From NCBI GenBank assembly GCA_021648725.1, contig JAKISF010000025.1:1-52707 (forward strand): a stretch of DNA of 52,707 bases, in the 5' to 3' direction. Of the stretch, positions 1-8,988 are shown piece by piece. Position numbers and translations under genes: made by a program. This DNA is from Bacteroidales bacterium (lineage in GTDB: Bacteria > Bacteroidota > Bacteroidia > Bacteroidales > JAADGE01). The notes beneath the pieces are model-generated. The model was not told the DNA's origin. It saw only the letters and a list, made by a program, of their open reading frames with translations, and made no database searches. Each line of letters starts with the position of its first letter. The stretch's first letter is position 1.

Positions 1-190
1 GCTATATTTTTCGATTTTAAATTTTACAAAAACACAAATCCAAATTTTTGACTTGTATTTTTGTGATGATAAAATAAAAAAATCAGAAATAAGCTGTTTT
101 TAAGGCCGAGAAAATCAGCAAGCCCTAATTAGGGTTAAATATATTTTCTCACGATTGAATTTTTAACTCGAACTTGATACAAGTATTATT

Positions 191-228
191 ACAAACAAAA
201 ACCGCAAATAGTTGCGGTTTTTGTTTGT
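191..228. terminator. Bidirectional intrinsic terminator
   Basis: A perfect 17-bp inverted repeat (191-207 with 212-228) encloses the four-base loop ATAG. The stem carries A-rich and T-rich arms around a CCGC/GCGG core. It lies 16 bases beyond the stop codon of the minus-strand VCBS-repeat gene, so it should end that transcript. The symmetrical A/T arms would also let it stop transcription entering from the left. Bases 1-190 hold no recognisable gene, only a 12-base palindrome (ccctaattaggg, 123-134) of unknown meaning. Confidence 0.85.
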
Positions 229-243
229 ATAAAAAAGATAAAA

Positions 244-2535
244 TTATTTAACAATCAATTTTGCAGTTTCTGAATGCTTTAAATCTGAAACTTTTATAAA
301 ATAAATACCGTCTTTTAATTTACTGATATTTATTTTACCGTTGATTATTTTACTGTAGCCTGAAACCATTTTTCCGGCTATGTCAAATATTGAAACTTGT
401 ACATTCTGAATATCAAATAATGATAAATCTATAGCTATTTCATTATCGCCCGGGTTAGGGTAAATATTTAATGCATCTCCTTTGTCAACAGTTTCAACTC
501 CTACGGAAACAATTTTGTTTTTAAAGAAATATACTTCTCCGCCGGAAGTTCCTATGAATGCATCATTATCTCCGTCATTATCTATATCAACTAATGAAAC
601 TCCCGGAATATACAGTGCTAAATTCAAAGGATTTTCGTTGCCGTATTGTACTTTAAAATCCGGTGTATCGGCAGTTCCTTTATTTTCTGCATATGAAACT
701 CTCCAACCCATTCCATAATAATAACTGCCGGCTAACAAGTCATAATCTCCGTCGTTATCAACATCCGCAAATTCCGGAAACAAATAATACCAAGTACCGG
801 GCAAAGTTACAGGACTTGCTTCGCTTGTAAAAACAGGAGCGGAAACTGTTCCGGTATTTCTGTAAAAGTCTAAAACATTTCCGAAATTTCCGAGAAATAA
901 GTCCAAATCACCGTCATTATCAATATCTACAAAATCAAAATCTAAGGGATTCGAAATACCCGGCAAAGGATTATCTGCCCCCGTTTGTTCCGTGAAAACG
1001 GGGTTGTCGGCAGTTCCCGTATTCTCAAAATATCTTAAATCTCCGTTACCGTATCCGCCTACAAAAACGTCTTCATCACCGTCATTATCAATATCAACAA
1101 ATTTTAGTGTCGGTATAGAGCTTGGATTTAAAACTGCATTTAAGGGATTATCTGCCCAATCTTGTTTTTCAAAAGCGGGAGATGTATTTGTTCCGGTGTT
1201 TTTATAATATGCAAATTTAAATGCAGAGGCAGCAGCATTATAAACACCCGTGAACATATCATAATCACCGTCGTTGTCAATATCAACGAAATCAGGTAAT
1301 ACGTAATATGTTGAATCTATTCCGCCGGAAGTGTTTTCAAAAATTGCGGTTGATGATGTTCCCGTATTTTTGTAGTATTCTATTTTATTGTACCGGCCGA
1401 AAATTAAGTCTAAATCGCTGTCGGTATCCAAATCAATAAGGTCGGGTAAGTTTGAACTTAAATTGTTAATATTGTTAAACGGATTTGAATTTCCGGTAAT
1501 TTCTACAAAATCAGGAGTTGTATTGCTTCCCTGATTTTCAAAATAACGATTTCCGTTTAAAAGACCGTCTAAGTCGCCGTCTCCGTCAAGGTCTTTCAGT
1601 AACATACTTTCAAGTGAGCTGCCGAATGTTGCATCAAAAAAAGCTGAAGCATCTTCCTGTGTAAATGCAGGATTTTGGGCATCTCCGGTATTTCTGTATA
1701 AATAAGGATAATTGTTGTATTTTCCTATAAAAACATCCAAATCACCGTCATTATCAATATCGGCAAAACTTAATCTGTCCATATATTGAGGGTCAACACC
1801 GTTCAGCGGATTACTTCCTCCGGTTCTTTTGACAAAATAAGGATTTGAAGTATTACCCAGGTTTTCATAATAAAGAGTCTCACTATTACCTTGGTCTCCT
1901 ATAAAAGCATCAAAGTCACCATCGTTATCAATATCGGTAAAACTCAGATAAGGTTGGTTTTGAAAGAACTTTCCGTCAAAAGGATTGTTTGTTCCGAATT
2001 GTTCTTCCAAAATTGCGTTTGAATTATCGCCGGTGTTTTTAAAATATTTTATTGTGTAAATTCCGGAATTATAATCTTGATAAATTGAAAAAACATCCAA
2101 ATCACCGTCATTATCAATATCAATGAAATTTGTATAACCTGCATTTGCAATAATATTTCCTGAGAACGGGTTTGTTCCTCCGAAGGGGTTATCGGTACCG
2201 GTCATTTGAACAAACATATCTGATTCGTATGCTTTTACTGCGACAGATGTTTTAAAATCAGTTTTAAAAGGCAGTTTTTTGTTGAAATTTTGTGCATCTG
2301 CCTGTCCTGCTGTCAACATTAAAGACATTGTTGCACCGGCAGTTGCCAGCTTAAGCAAATTTTTCAAACGTAACAGTTTTTCGAATAATTTTCTTACACG
2401 ATAAACAAGGCTTCGTTGTTTTTTTTTGGTCAATTGATAAAAAGAACCGCTTTTGATTCTTTTATCAAGACGTTTGCGAAGTTTTTTGTACTTCACTCCG
2501 GTTTCCCGAAACTCTCTTAAAGTAATTGTGTTCAT
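244..2535 (-). CDS. VCBS/FG-GAP repeat protein with type IX secretion sorting domain
   Basis: This is a secreted or cell-surface repeat protein of 763 residues. About ten copies of a calcium-binding-type DIDNDGDxD loop (VCBS/FG-GAP family) run through residues 100-670, each followed by a Y/F-x-N-x-G strand that would build a beta-propeller. The C-terminal 75 or so residues, starting near LNIYPNPG and ending KLIVK, form a type IX (Por) sorting domain that directs export across the outer membrane. The N-terminus is odd. About 57 very basic residues come before the hydrophobic signal segment (roughly 60-77) and an ADAQ cleavage-like site. The loops are so alike that their DNA repeats as well (aatcaccgtcattatcaata at several sites). 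A TIGR03032 gene lies 27 bases upstream. The ligand is unknown; adhesion or carbohydrate binding is possible. Confidence 0.85.
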   Translation of the reverse strand: MNTITLREFRETGVKYKKLRKRLDKRIKSGSFYQLTKKKQRSLVYRVRKLFEKLLRLKNLLKLATAGATMSLMLTAGQADAQNFNKKLPFKTDFKTSVAVKAYESDMFVQMTGTDNPFGGTNPFSGNIIANAGYTNFIDIDNDGDLDVFSIYQDYNSGIYTIKYFKNTGDNSNAILEEQFGTNNPFDGKFFQNQPYLSFTDIDNDGDFDAFIGDQGNSETLYYENLGNTSNPYFVKRTGGSNPLNGVDPQYMDRLSFADIDNDGDLDVFIGKYNNYPYLYRNTGDAQNPAFTQEDASAFFDATFGSSLESMLLKDLDGDGDLDGLLNGNRYFENQGSNTTPDFVEITGNSNPFNNINNLSSNLPDLIDLDTDSDLDLIFGRYNKIEYYKNTGTSSTAIFENTSGGIDSTYYVLPDFVDIDNDGDYDMFTGVYNAAASAFKFAYYKNTGTNTSPAFEKQDWADNPLNAVLNPSSIPTLKFVDIDNDGDEDVFVGGYGNGDLRYFENTGTADNPVFTEQTGADNPLPGISNPLDFDFVDIDNDGDLDLFLGNFGNVLDFYRNTGTVSAPVFTSEASPVTLPGTWYYLFPEFADVDNDGDYDLLAGSYYYGMGWRVSYAENKGTADTPDFKVQYGNENPLNLALYIPGVSLVDIDNDGDNDAFIGTSGGEVYFFKNKIVSVGVETVDKGDALNIYPNPGDNEIAIDLSLFDIQNVQVSIFDIAGKMVSGYSKIINGKINISKLKDGIYFIKVSDLKHSETAKLIVK

Positions 2536-2562
2536 GGTACTTAAATTTTAAATTAGAAAAAG

Positions 2563-3636
2563 TTATTTCTTATCGGGTATTGCCCAATAGCTCTCGTCAG
2601 GTGTTGTTATTGCAATACTTACTGATTGATGATCCTGATTTATTATATTTGGCCTTACCGTATTCGGTAATATTTTAACGTCATAAATTTCATCTACACT
2701 GTTTTCGTACATAATATTTCCCACAATTGCACCGCTCGGCAAATGCACTATTATAACTCCGGCTTTTTGAGATTTTTTTGCTATCGGCAAATCTTTGAAT
2801 GCCGAAGTTGTATGTCTTAATTTTGAATGTCCTATGAACAAATAATCACCGATTTTATCCATTCCTCTTAGGAAATAATCAAATTTTGTAACGGTTTCAA
2901 ACTTTCCTGTTTTTTTATCAATCTCTATTAATTCGCCTGCGGCAGATTGTAAGGCGTATAAATCCCCGTTGTATATTCTCGGAGAATGAGGCATTGCAAG
3001 ATTTTCTGATATAATTTCATTAGATTCAACATCTATAATAATGCCGCCGGTAAGTTTATTTTCTCTCCATCCTCCGGGAGTATCAGTTTTACCTAATGCC
3101 GAAACGTATTTTATTTTTTTATCTTCTGTTGCTGTTCCGTTTAAATGGCAACGGTCTTCCGGAGCAAGTTGAGATATAAACTTAGGTTTCCAAACGGGCT
3201 CAAAACTGTAATTATCATTTATCTTTACAATTGATGAAAAAAGAGTGTTCACGGCAAGTAAATCATTATTGTTCCAATTTAAATCATGTAAAGATAATTG
3301 CCCTGTATGAAAAGTTGCTCTCGGCATATATAATGCATCATACACATTCGGTTTAGGCGGATATGTTTTTGCCATTGAAGGTGTGTTTGCCAAAATATGC
3401 AAATTAGATTTACAAGCAATCGCCATTTTATTCCCTTGGGTTGCAATTCCCATTGCACCTTCAAAAGTTCTCGCAAGCAAGATAATTTTATCGGGTGTGG
3501 GGGCACTAAGTAAAACAACTTTTCCTGCCTGATAAGTGCTTAATGCTATGGTGCATTGCAAATTATATAGTATTTCCGGAACTTCAGGACTGTATCTTGA
3601 GGTAAAGGGAGGTAACGGTTTTTTTGTGTCGTTCAT
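2563..3636 (-). CDS. TIGR03032 family protein
   Basis: This 357-residue protein has no signal peptide and looks cytoplasmic. It matches my recollection of the TIGR03032 (DUF4915) family. The markers are CHLNGTA near residue 190, the GWRENKLTGG segment, and MPHSPRIYNGDLYALQSAAGEL, which resembles the family's conserved central block. The repeated strand-turn-strand pattern fits a beta-propeller. Members are found near secreted proteins and TPR or glycan genes, but to my knowledge no reaction has been shown. A TATATTTG -7 element lies 24 bases upstream of the ATG. The gene may be cotranscribed with the VCBS-repeat gene that follows after 27 bases. Confidence 0.75.
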   Translation of the reverse strand: MNDTKKPLPPFTSRYSPEVPEILYNLQCTIALSTYQAGKVVLLSAPTPDKIILLARTFEGAMGIATQGNKMAIACKSNLHILANTPSMAKTYPPKPNVYDALYMPRATFHTGQLSLHDLNWNNNDLLAVNTLFSSIVKINDNYSFEPVWKPKFISQLAPEDRCHLNGTATEDKKIKYVSALGKTDTPGGWRENKLTGGIIIDVESNEIISENLAMPHSPRIYNGDLYALQSAAGELIEIDKKTGKFETVTKFDYFLRGMDKIGDYLFIGHSKLRHTTSAFKDLPIAKKSQKAGVIIVHLPSGAIVGNIMYENSVDEIYDVKILPNTVRPNIINQDHQSVSIAITTPDESYWAIPDKK

Positions 3637-3659
3637 TTTTTTCTTTTTGATATTTATAA

Positions 3660-3667
3660 CAAATATA
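3660..3667 (-). promoter_or_regulatory. Bacteroidota -7 element for the TIGR03032 gene
   Basis: Read on the minus strand the bases are TATATTTG, an exact match to the Bacteroidota -7 consensus TAnnTTTG. They lie 24 bases before the start codon at 3636. No clear -33 TTTG is present at the usual distance, so the call depends on one element and its position. Confidence 0.4.
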
Positions 3668-3718
3668 ATATAATAAAATCAGAATCTTAATTTATAAAAG
3701 AAAAGCTTGCATTAGTGA

Positions 3719-3749
3719 CTTGAATTTTGCTTTAAATTTATTACTTTTG
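3719..3749 (+). promoter_or_regulatory. Putative promoter of acnB
   Basis: TACTTTTG at 3742-3749 matches the -7 consensus TAnnTTTG exactly. CTTG at 3719-3722 is a three-of-four -33 match, leaving 19 bases between the elements. Transcription would begin near 3753, giving a leader of about 27 bases before the acnB ATG. Confidence 0.45.
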
Positions 3750-3779
3750 TAAAACTTTTGAACAAAATAATCCACTATA

Positions 3780-6305
3780 ATGACAGAAAAATATTTAAAA
3801 CACGAAGCAGAAAGAAATGCAATGGGAATTCCTGCTCTTCCCCTAAATTCAGAACAAACAGAAGATTTATGCAAACTGCTTGAGAATCCGCTTGCCGGAA
3901 AAGAAGAGTTTTTAATAAATTTATTTACCCAAAGAATATTTCCCGGGGTTGACCCTGCGGCAATGGTAAAAGCAAAATTTCTGCATAAAATAATTAAGAA
4001 AGAAAAGAAATCTCCTCTCGTTTCTCCGAAAAAAGCTGTTGAAATATTAGGTACAATGCTCGGAGGCTATAATGTTGCTCCGCTTATTGATATACTAAAC
4101 AACGAAGAACTTGCGAATGATGCCGTTAAATCTTTATCACAAACAATTTTTATTTATGAAGCGTTTAATACGATTTCCGAATTATCAAAAACAAATAAAT
4201 ATGCAAAAAAGGTTATTGAATCATGGGCAAACGCAGATTGGTTTACTGCAAAAACACCTGTTCCCGAAAATTTAAAAGTTAAAGTTTTTATGGTTGAGGG
4301 CGAAACAAATACTGATGACCTTTCACCTGCAAGCGATGCTTGGAGTCGTTCAGATATTCCTTTGCACTCACTTTCAATGCTTAAAGCAAGAATGCCCGAA
4401 GGACTTAAAGAAATTGCAGATTGGAAAGCAGCAGGAAGCAAAGTTGCCTATGTCGGAGATGTTGTCGGAACAGGGTCTTCCAGAAAATCAGCAACTAACA
4501 GCGTTTTGTGGCACATGGGAGAAGATATACCCTTTATTCCGAATAAGAAAAGAGACGCAGTTGTTATCGGAAGTGTTATTGCTCCGATTTTTTTCAACAC
4601 GGTTGAAGATTCCGGAGGTTTACCGATTGTGGCGGATGTTGCAAAATTAAATCACGGAGATATTATCAATATTAATACCGTAACCGGTAAAATAACTTCT
4701 GAAAGCGGAGAACTTTTATCAACATTTGAATTAAAACCGAATACACTTGCAGACGAATTCAGGGCAGGAGGTCGTATTCCGTTAATTATAGGAAGAAAAC
4801 TTACAAATGATGCAAGAGAGTTTCTGGGATTGGATGAAACAGACGTTTTTGAAAAGCCTCAGAACCCTGTTCCTAAACCTAATCAAGCATATACATTAGC
4901 ACAAAAAATGGTCGGAAAAGCTTGCGGTACGGAAGGTGTTCTTCCCGGCATGGCGGTTGAACCGAAAATGACAACCGTAGGTTCGCAAGATACAACAGGG
5001 CCAATGACGGCAGATGAAATTACGGAACTTGCATGTTTAAAATTTCAATCAGACTTATTTATGCAATCATTCTGTCATACAGCAGCTTACCCGAAGGAAA
5101 CAGATACAAAAATGCACCAAATGTTACCGAAATTCATTATGGAAAGAGAAGGTGTTTCTTTATATCCAGGCGACGGTGTAATTCATTCATGGCTTAACAG
5201 AATGTTGCTTCCCGATACGGTAGGAACAGGCGGAGATTCGCATACAAGATTTCCTTTGGGAATTTCATTCCCGGCAGGTTCGGGACTTGTTGCATTTGCC
5301 GGAGCACTCGGCTCAATGCCTCTTGATATGCCTGAATCTGTTCTGGTAAAATTCAAAGGAAAAGCAAAGCCGGGTATCACTTTGCGTGATATGGTAAACG
5401 CAATTCCGCTTTGGGCAATTGAAAAAGGTTTAATGACTGTTGAGAAGGAAGGCAAAAAAAATATTTTTAACGGCAGGATTTTAGAAATGGAAGGAATGCC
5501 GGATATTACCGCTGAACAAGCATTTGAATTAACAGATGCTGCCGCTGAAAGAAGTGCTGCCGCAGCAACTTATAAATTATCAGAGAAGTCGGTAGCAACT
5601 TATTTAAAATCAAATGTTGCACTTCTTGAAAAAATGTTGAAAGACGGATACGGATACGCAACAACTATTCAAAAACGTATTGACGCAATGAAAGATTGGT
5701 TGAAAAATCCGCAACTTTTAAAAAGAGATAAAAATGCAGAGTATGCAGCAGTAATTGAAATTGATTTAGCAGAAATTAAAGAACCTATTGTTGCCTGCCC
5801 TAACGACCCCGATGATGTTAAATACATTTCGGAAGTTCAAAATACAAAAGTTAATGATGTTTTCATCGGTTCATGTATGACAAATATCGGTCATTTCCGT
5901 GCAGCATCAAAAATTTGGGACGGTTTTGAAAGAAATACCGAAATAAGAACCTACATTGTACCTCCTACAAAAATGGACAGTGAAAAATTGAAATCAGAAG
6001 GTGAGTTTTCAAAATTTGCAAAAATGGGTGCAAGAATTGAAATTCCCGGATGTTCAATGTGTATGGGAAATCAGTTGAGAGTACCTGACAATGCTGTTGT
6101 ATTTTCAACTTCAACAAGAAATTTTAATAACAGAATGGGAAAAGGTGCACAAGTTTATTTAGGCTCTGCCGAAATGGCGGCAATTGTTTCTGTTTTAAAC
6201 AGAATTCCTACACCCGAAGAGTATTTTGAATATTACAATAAATACGTTAAACCGGAAGAAAGTAATATTTATAAATATTTGCAATTTGACGAAGAATATG
6301 TATAG
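3780..6305 (+). CDS. acnB: Aconitate hydratase B
   Basis: Aconitase B isomerises citrate and isocitrate in the TCA cycle. Enzymes of this type can also hydrate 2-methyl-cis-aconitate. The protein has 841 residues, close to the 865 of the E. coli enzyme. It shows the AcnB domain order: an N-terminal helical HEAT-like domain, then a swivel domain that includes GETNTDDLSPASDAWSRSD, then the catalytic core. The three [4Fe-4S] ligands are visible as C699 (GSCMTNIGHFRAA), C758 and C761 (PGCSMCMGNQ). Their spacing equals that of E. coli C710, C769 and C772. The gene stands alone, with its own promoter. The signature is unambiguous. Confidence 0.95.
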   Translation: MTEKYLKHEAERNAMGIPALPLNSEQTEDLCKLLENPLAGKEEFLINLFTQRIFPGVDPAAMVKAKFLHKIIKKEKKSPLVSPKKAVEILGTMLGGYNVAPLIDILNNEELANDAVKSLSQTIFIYEAFNTISELSKTNKYAKKVIESWANADWFTAKTPVPENLKVKVFMVEGETNTDDLSPASDAWSRSDIPLHSLSMLKARMPEGLKEIADWKAAGSKVAYVGDVVGTGSSRKSATNSVLWHMGEDIPFIPNKKRDAVVIGSVIAPIFFNTVEDSGGLPIVADVAKLNHGDIININTVTGKITSESGELLSTFELKPNTLADEFRAGGRIPLIIGRKLTNDAREFLGLDETDVFEKPQNPVPKPNQAYTLAQKMVGKACGTEGVLPGMAVEPKMTTVGSQDTTGPMTADEITELACLKFQSDLFMQSFCHTAAYPKETDTKMHQMLPKFIMEREGVSLYPGDGVIHSWLNRMLLPDTVGTGGDSHTRFPLGISFPAGSGLVAFAGALGSMPLDMPESVLVKFKGKAKPGITLRDMVNAIPLWAIEKGLMTVEKEGKKNIFNGRILEMEGMPDITAEQAFELTDAAAERSAAAATYKLSEKSVATYLKSNVALLEKMLKDGYGYATTIQKRIDAMKDWLKNPQLLKRDKNAEYAAVIEIDLAEIKEPIVACPNDPDDVKYISEVQNTKVNDVFIGSCMTNIGHFRAASKIWDGFERNTEIRTYIVPPTKMDSEKLKSEGEFSKFAKMGARIEIPGCSMCMGNQLRVPDNAVVFSTSTRNFNNRMGKGAQVYLGSAEMAAIVSVLNRIPTPEEYFEYYNKYVKPEESNIYKYLQFDEEYV

Positions 6306-6362
6306 GTAAAAGAAAGGTAAGAAAACATTCAACTATTTTTTATAAATTTTAAATTCAAAATC

Positions 6363-7046
6363 ATGAAAAACAAACTTCTAATTGTATCGGTAATAATGTT
6401 TATTTCTGCAGGACTTTTTGCTCAAAACTGTGAAGCCTATGTTCCTACAGAAAAAGGTGTAAAATACACATATAAAACAAGCAATAAAAAAGGAAAAGTG
6501 CAAAGTTATTATTCGCAAGAATTACTTTCAAAGAAAAATGAAGACGGCGGAACAAAATTTGAAATTTTACATATAAATTATGATGATAAGAAAGAACTTA
6601 TTAATCAAGACACATTATTCTTTTATTGCAAAGGAAATGTTTTTTATATAGATATGGGAAGTTACCTGAACGAGGAACAGTTAAGTAATTATGACGAATC
6701 CCTTATTGAAATTACTTCTGACAACATAGGGTATCCGTCAAATTTAAAACCGGGAACAGAGCTAAAAGACGGCTATGTTCAAGCTGATATAAACGTTGGA
6801 ATGACTTTGACTTTTAAAACTGATGTAATAAACAGAGAAGCAGAGGCATACGAAGACATTGCAACAGATGCCGGAACATTTAAAACAATACGAGTGTCTG
6901 AAGATATTGTAAGTAAAATAGGATTTATTACAATTAAAATGAAAACAATTTCTTGGGTAAAAACAGGAATCGGCAATATAAAAGTCGAAAACTATGATAA
7001 AAAAGGCAATTTATCATCTGTTACAGAGCTTGTAGGTATTGAGTAG
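6363..7046 (+). CDS. Secreted TapB/DUF3108-like protein
   Basis: This 227-residue protein starts with a clear Sec signal peptide (residues 1-20, ending FAQN), so it is periplasmic or surface-exposed. The mature part is beta-rich. It begins YVPTEKGVKYTYKT and ends with a TAGTFKTIRVSEDI ... WVKTGIGNIKVENYDKKGNL pattern. That pattern resembles the TapB/DUF3108 group of Bacteroidota envelope proteins, where a worn-down lipoprotein-like beta sheet is expected. I recall the resemblance but cannot confirm it. It follows acnB by 57 bases, with no terminator between them. The function is unknown. Confidence 0.6.
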   Translation: MKNKLLIVSVIMFISAGLFAQNCEAYVPTEKGVKYTYKTSNKKGKVQSYYSQELLSKKNEDGGTKFEILHINYDDKKELINQDTLFFYCKGNVFYIDMGSYLNEEQLSNYDESLIEITSDNIGYPSNLKPGTELKDGYVQADINVGMTLTFKTDVINREAEAYEDIATDAGTFKTIRVSEDIVSKIGFITIKMKTISWVKTGIGNIKVENYDKKGNLSSVTELVGIE

Positions 7047-7284
7047 CTTTCTTTGTCGTACGATTTGACTATACCAAGTTACTTGCTTGAACATTATATT
7101 AGTTATTTTAGGCAGATTTTAAGGGTGTCGGAAAGCAGTTTGTCCGTTTATCAACAAATATAACACATAAAACTTCTGCCTGATATTTAGAAATTACAAA
7201 ACAACATCACAAGCATAAAAATTAGATTGTAACCTTAAACTATTTTAAATATCGACAGTCAAAAATGCAATATTTGAAAACAGC
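7047..7284. other. Intergenic region before the ECF sigma operon
   Basis: These 238 bases hold no ORF that looks coding. A 7-bp inverted repeat (aggcaga 7110-7116, tctgcct 7175-7181) is separated by 58 bases and is probably too weak to matter. AATATTTG at 7269-7276 is one base off the -7 consensus but lies only nine bases before the sigma-factor ATG. The promoter of the operon is therefore not clear. Confidence 0.3.
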
Positions 7285-7833
7285 ATGAATTCTGTAAAAA
7301 CGGAAAGTCGAATACAAAGTTTACTGAAAGAGAAAGATTTTTCTTCGGCCTTTAATCAAATTGTTGAAGAATATAAAGAACAACTGTATTGGCATATCAG
7401 AAAAATTGTTTTAGTACATGATGATGCAGACGATGTTTTGCAAAATACTTTTATTAAAGTATGGCGTTATTTAGAAAACTTTAAAGGCAATTCCAAAATT
7501 TATACTTGGCTTTTTCGTATTGCAACAAACGAATCGATTACATTTATCAATAAAAATAAGAAAAAAGCCGAAGAATCTTTTGAAACTTATGAATATTACT
7601 TAAGCAATACTTTGGAAAGTGATGAATATTTTAACGGAGATGAAGCTCAAATGCTTCTTCAAAAAGCGATTTTGCAACTGCCCGAAAAACAAAGAATTGT
7701 GTTTAACATGAAGTATTTCGACGAAATAAAATATAAAGAAATGGCAAAAATACTTGAAACATCCGAAGGCAGTTTAAAAGCATCATACCATCATGCCGTA
7801 AAAAAAGTTGAAGAATTCTTAAAAGAATATTAA
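7285..7833 (+). CDS. ECF-type RNA polymerase sigma factor
   Basis: This 182-residue protein has the two conserved regions of sigma-70 ECF (group IV) factors. Region 2 spans about residues 25-95 and includes DDADDVLQNTFIKVWRYLENF and TWLFRIATNESITF. Region 4 spans about 130-180 and includes LPEKQRIVFNMKYFDEIKYKEMA, followed by the SEGSLKASYHHAVKK recognition helix. It redirects RNA polymerase to a small regulon. The next two genes follow at 32 and 18 bases and encode a single-pass membrane protein and a periplasmic protein. That order is common for a sigma factor, its membrane regulator and an envelope effector, so an envelope signal is the likely input. The inducer cannot be read from the sequence. 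Confidence 0.9.
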   Translation: MNSVKTESRIQSLLKEKDFSSAFNQIVEEYKEQLYWHIRKIVLVHDDADDVLQNTFIKVWRYLENFKGNSKIYTWLFRIATNESITFINKNKKKAEESFETYEYYLSNTLESDEYFNGDEAQMLLQKAILQLPEKQRIVFNMKYFDEIKYKEMAKILETSEGSLKASYHHAVKKVEEFLKEY

Positions 7834-7865
7834 ACAATGTAAGTTAATATCAGTCATATATTAAA

Positions 7866-8435
7866 TTGAAAAAAACAAACAACATACAAAACAACGGTTT
7901 TAAAACCCCGGAAAATTATTTCAAAAATATCAATGATGAATTGCAAATTCGTATTGCGGAAGAACAATTGAAAAAAAGATTCGGGAATAAAAATCCGTTT
8001 TCTGTTCCTGAAAATTATTTTTTTAGTTTTTCAGTAAACATAAAAGATGAACAGAAACCGGAAAGAAAAATCATTCAGTCACTAAAACCTTACTTTTCAA
8101 TTGCTGCCGGAATTATTCTTATTGTAGGAATTTGGCAAATTTTATTAACAAATATTGATAATTCCGAAACAATTAGTAATGTAATTGACACCGTTACTGA
8201 AAACAATCCGGATATTTTTGCAAACAACACATTAAATTTTGAAGATATTGACACAACGGATTTAAACACCGAAGTAGAAAATATTATTTATGAAAATGAT
8301 GCAAACTCATTAATTGCATTTACGGAAGATAATTTCGACAACTATGAAATTGATGTTGATGACGAATCAATATCTGAATATTTAATTGATTATGCTGATG
8401 ATGAAGATTATGAAGAAATACTTGCAAGTCTGTAA
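7866..8435 (+). CDS. Single-pass membrane protein, probable anti-sigma regulator
   Basis: The 189-residue protein starts at a TTG codon, as no suitable ATG lies nearby. Residues 1-75 are polar and contain two copies of a PENYF motif (TPENYF at 14-19, VPENYF at 47-52). One transmembrane helix follows (about 78-95). The remaining 90 residues are extremely acidic (many D and E) and would lie in the periplasm. PENYF motifs before a single helix are common in the gene that follows ECF sigma factors in Bacteroidota. The topology fits an anti-sigma factor, but no zinc-binding HxxxCxxC (ZAS) motif is seen. The role is inferred from position and topology. Confidence 0.6.
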   Translation: MKKTNNIQNNGFKTPENYFKNINDELQIRIAEEQLKKRFGNKNPFSVPENYFFSFSVNIKDEQKPERKIIQSLKPYFSIAAGIILIVGIWQILLTNIDNSETISNVIDTVTENNPDIFANNTLNFEDIDTTDLNTEVENIIYENDANSLIAFTEDNFDNYEIDVDDESISEYLIDYADDEDYEEILASL

Positions 8436-8453
8436 ATTTAAAAAAATAAAAGC

Positions 8454-8918
8454 ATGAGAACTTCGATACTTACAATATTATTACTTACTTTTTTTTCGGT
8501 ACAATTTTTTGCACAAGCAGGGCATTTTCAAAAAAGAGAAGAAATTAAAAAAAAGCAAATTGAATTCATCAGTACAGAATTACAACTGACCGAAAAAGAA
8601 AAAAAAGAATTTATACCTATTTATAAAGAATTCAGCGATAAAAAAGAAGCACTGTTTCAAAAAAAACGAAGTAATATGCGTAACTTTCATCATAACGGGC
8701 TTAATATGAGTAATGATGAACTAACAAAATTAGCAGATTTTTTTGTAGATATTGATATTCAATTAGCAGAATTGGGTAAAAAATACAATGATAAGTTTAA
8801 AAAAGTTTTACCGCCGATGAAAATAATATTACTTCATAAAGCAGAGCACGAATTTAAAAGAGAATTAATTAAAAAGATTAAACACAAAGGAGGAGGCGGT
8901 CATATGAACAGACCTTAA
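8454..8918 (+). CDS. Periplasmic Spy/CpxP-like helical protein
   Basis: A signal peptide (residues 1-20, ending FFAQAG) precedes about 130 residues of charged, almost purely helical sequence. The segment ELQLTEKEKKEFIPIYKEFSDKK resembles the LTxxQ-type motif of Spy/CpxP periplasmic chaperones. So does the later KVLPPMKIILLHKAEHEF segment. The C-terminus is basic with a GGGGH run. It is the third gene of the ECF sigma operon, as often seen for such proteins. It may act as a stress chaperone or as a signal sensor for the sigma/anti-sigma pair. The similarity is weak at the residue level. Confidence 0.55.
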   Translation: MRTSILTILLLTFFSVQFFAQAGHFQKREEIKKKQIEFISTELQLTEKEKKEFIPIYKEFSDKKEALFQKKRSNMRNFHHNGLNMSNDELTKLADFFVDIDIQLAELGKKYNDKFKKVLPPMKIILLHKAEHEFKRELIKKIKHKGGGGHMNRP

Positions 8919-8988
8919 TTTTTTGAAATAAATTTAGCTTTATTCAAAACATATTTTTTAATATCTTTACGCTTCAAAAAAATATAGA

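Noticed and set aside
123-134. Palindrome ccctaattaggg as an operator or attachment site
   Set aside because: It is a single 12-base palindrome with no gene reading toward it in the window and no second copy noticed.
482-1207. Plus-strand open frames within the VCBS-repeat gene
   Set aside because: They are antisense to the repeated DIDNDGDxD coding units, have low-complexity S/P-rich translations and no promoter or family likeness.
4154-5455. Minus-strand and shifted frames within acnB
   Set aside because: The sense frame is a complete AcnB with all cluster cysteines. The other frames have no domain and arise from base composition.
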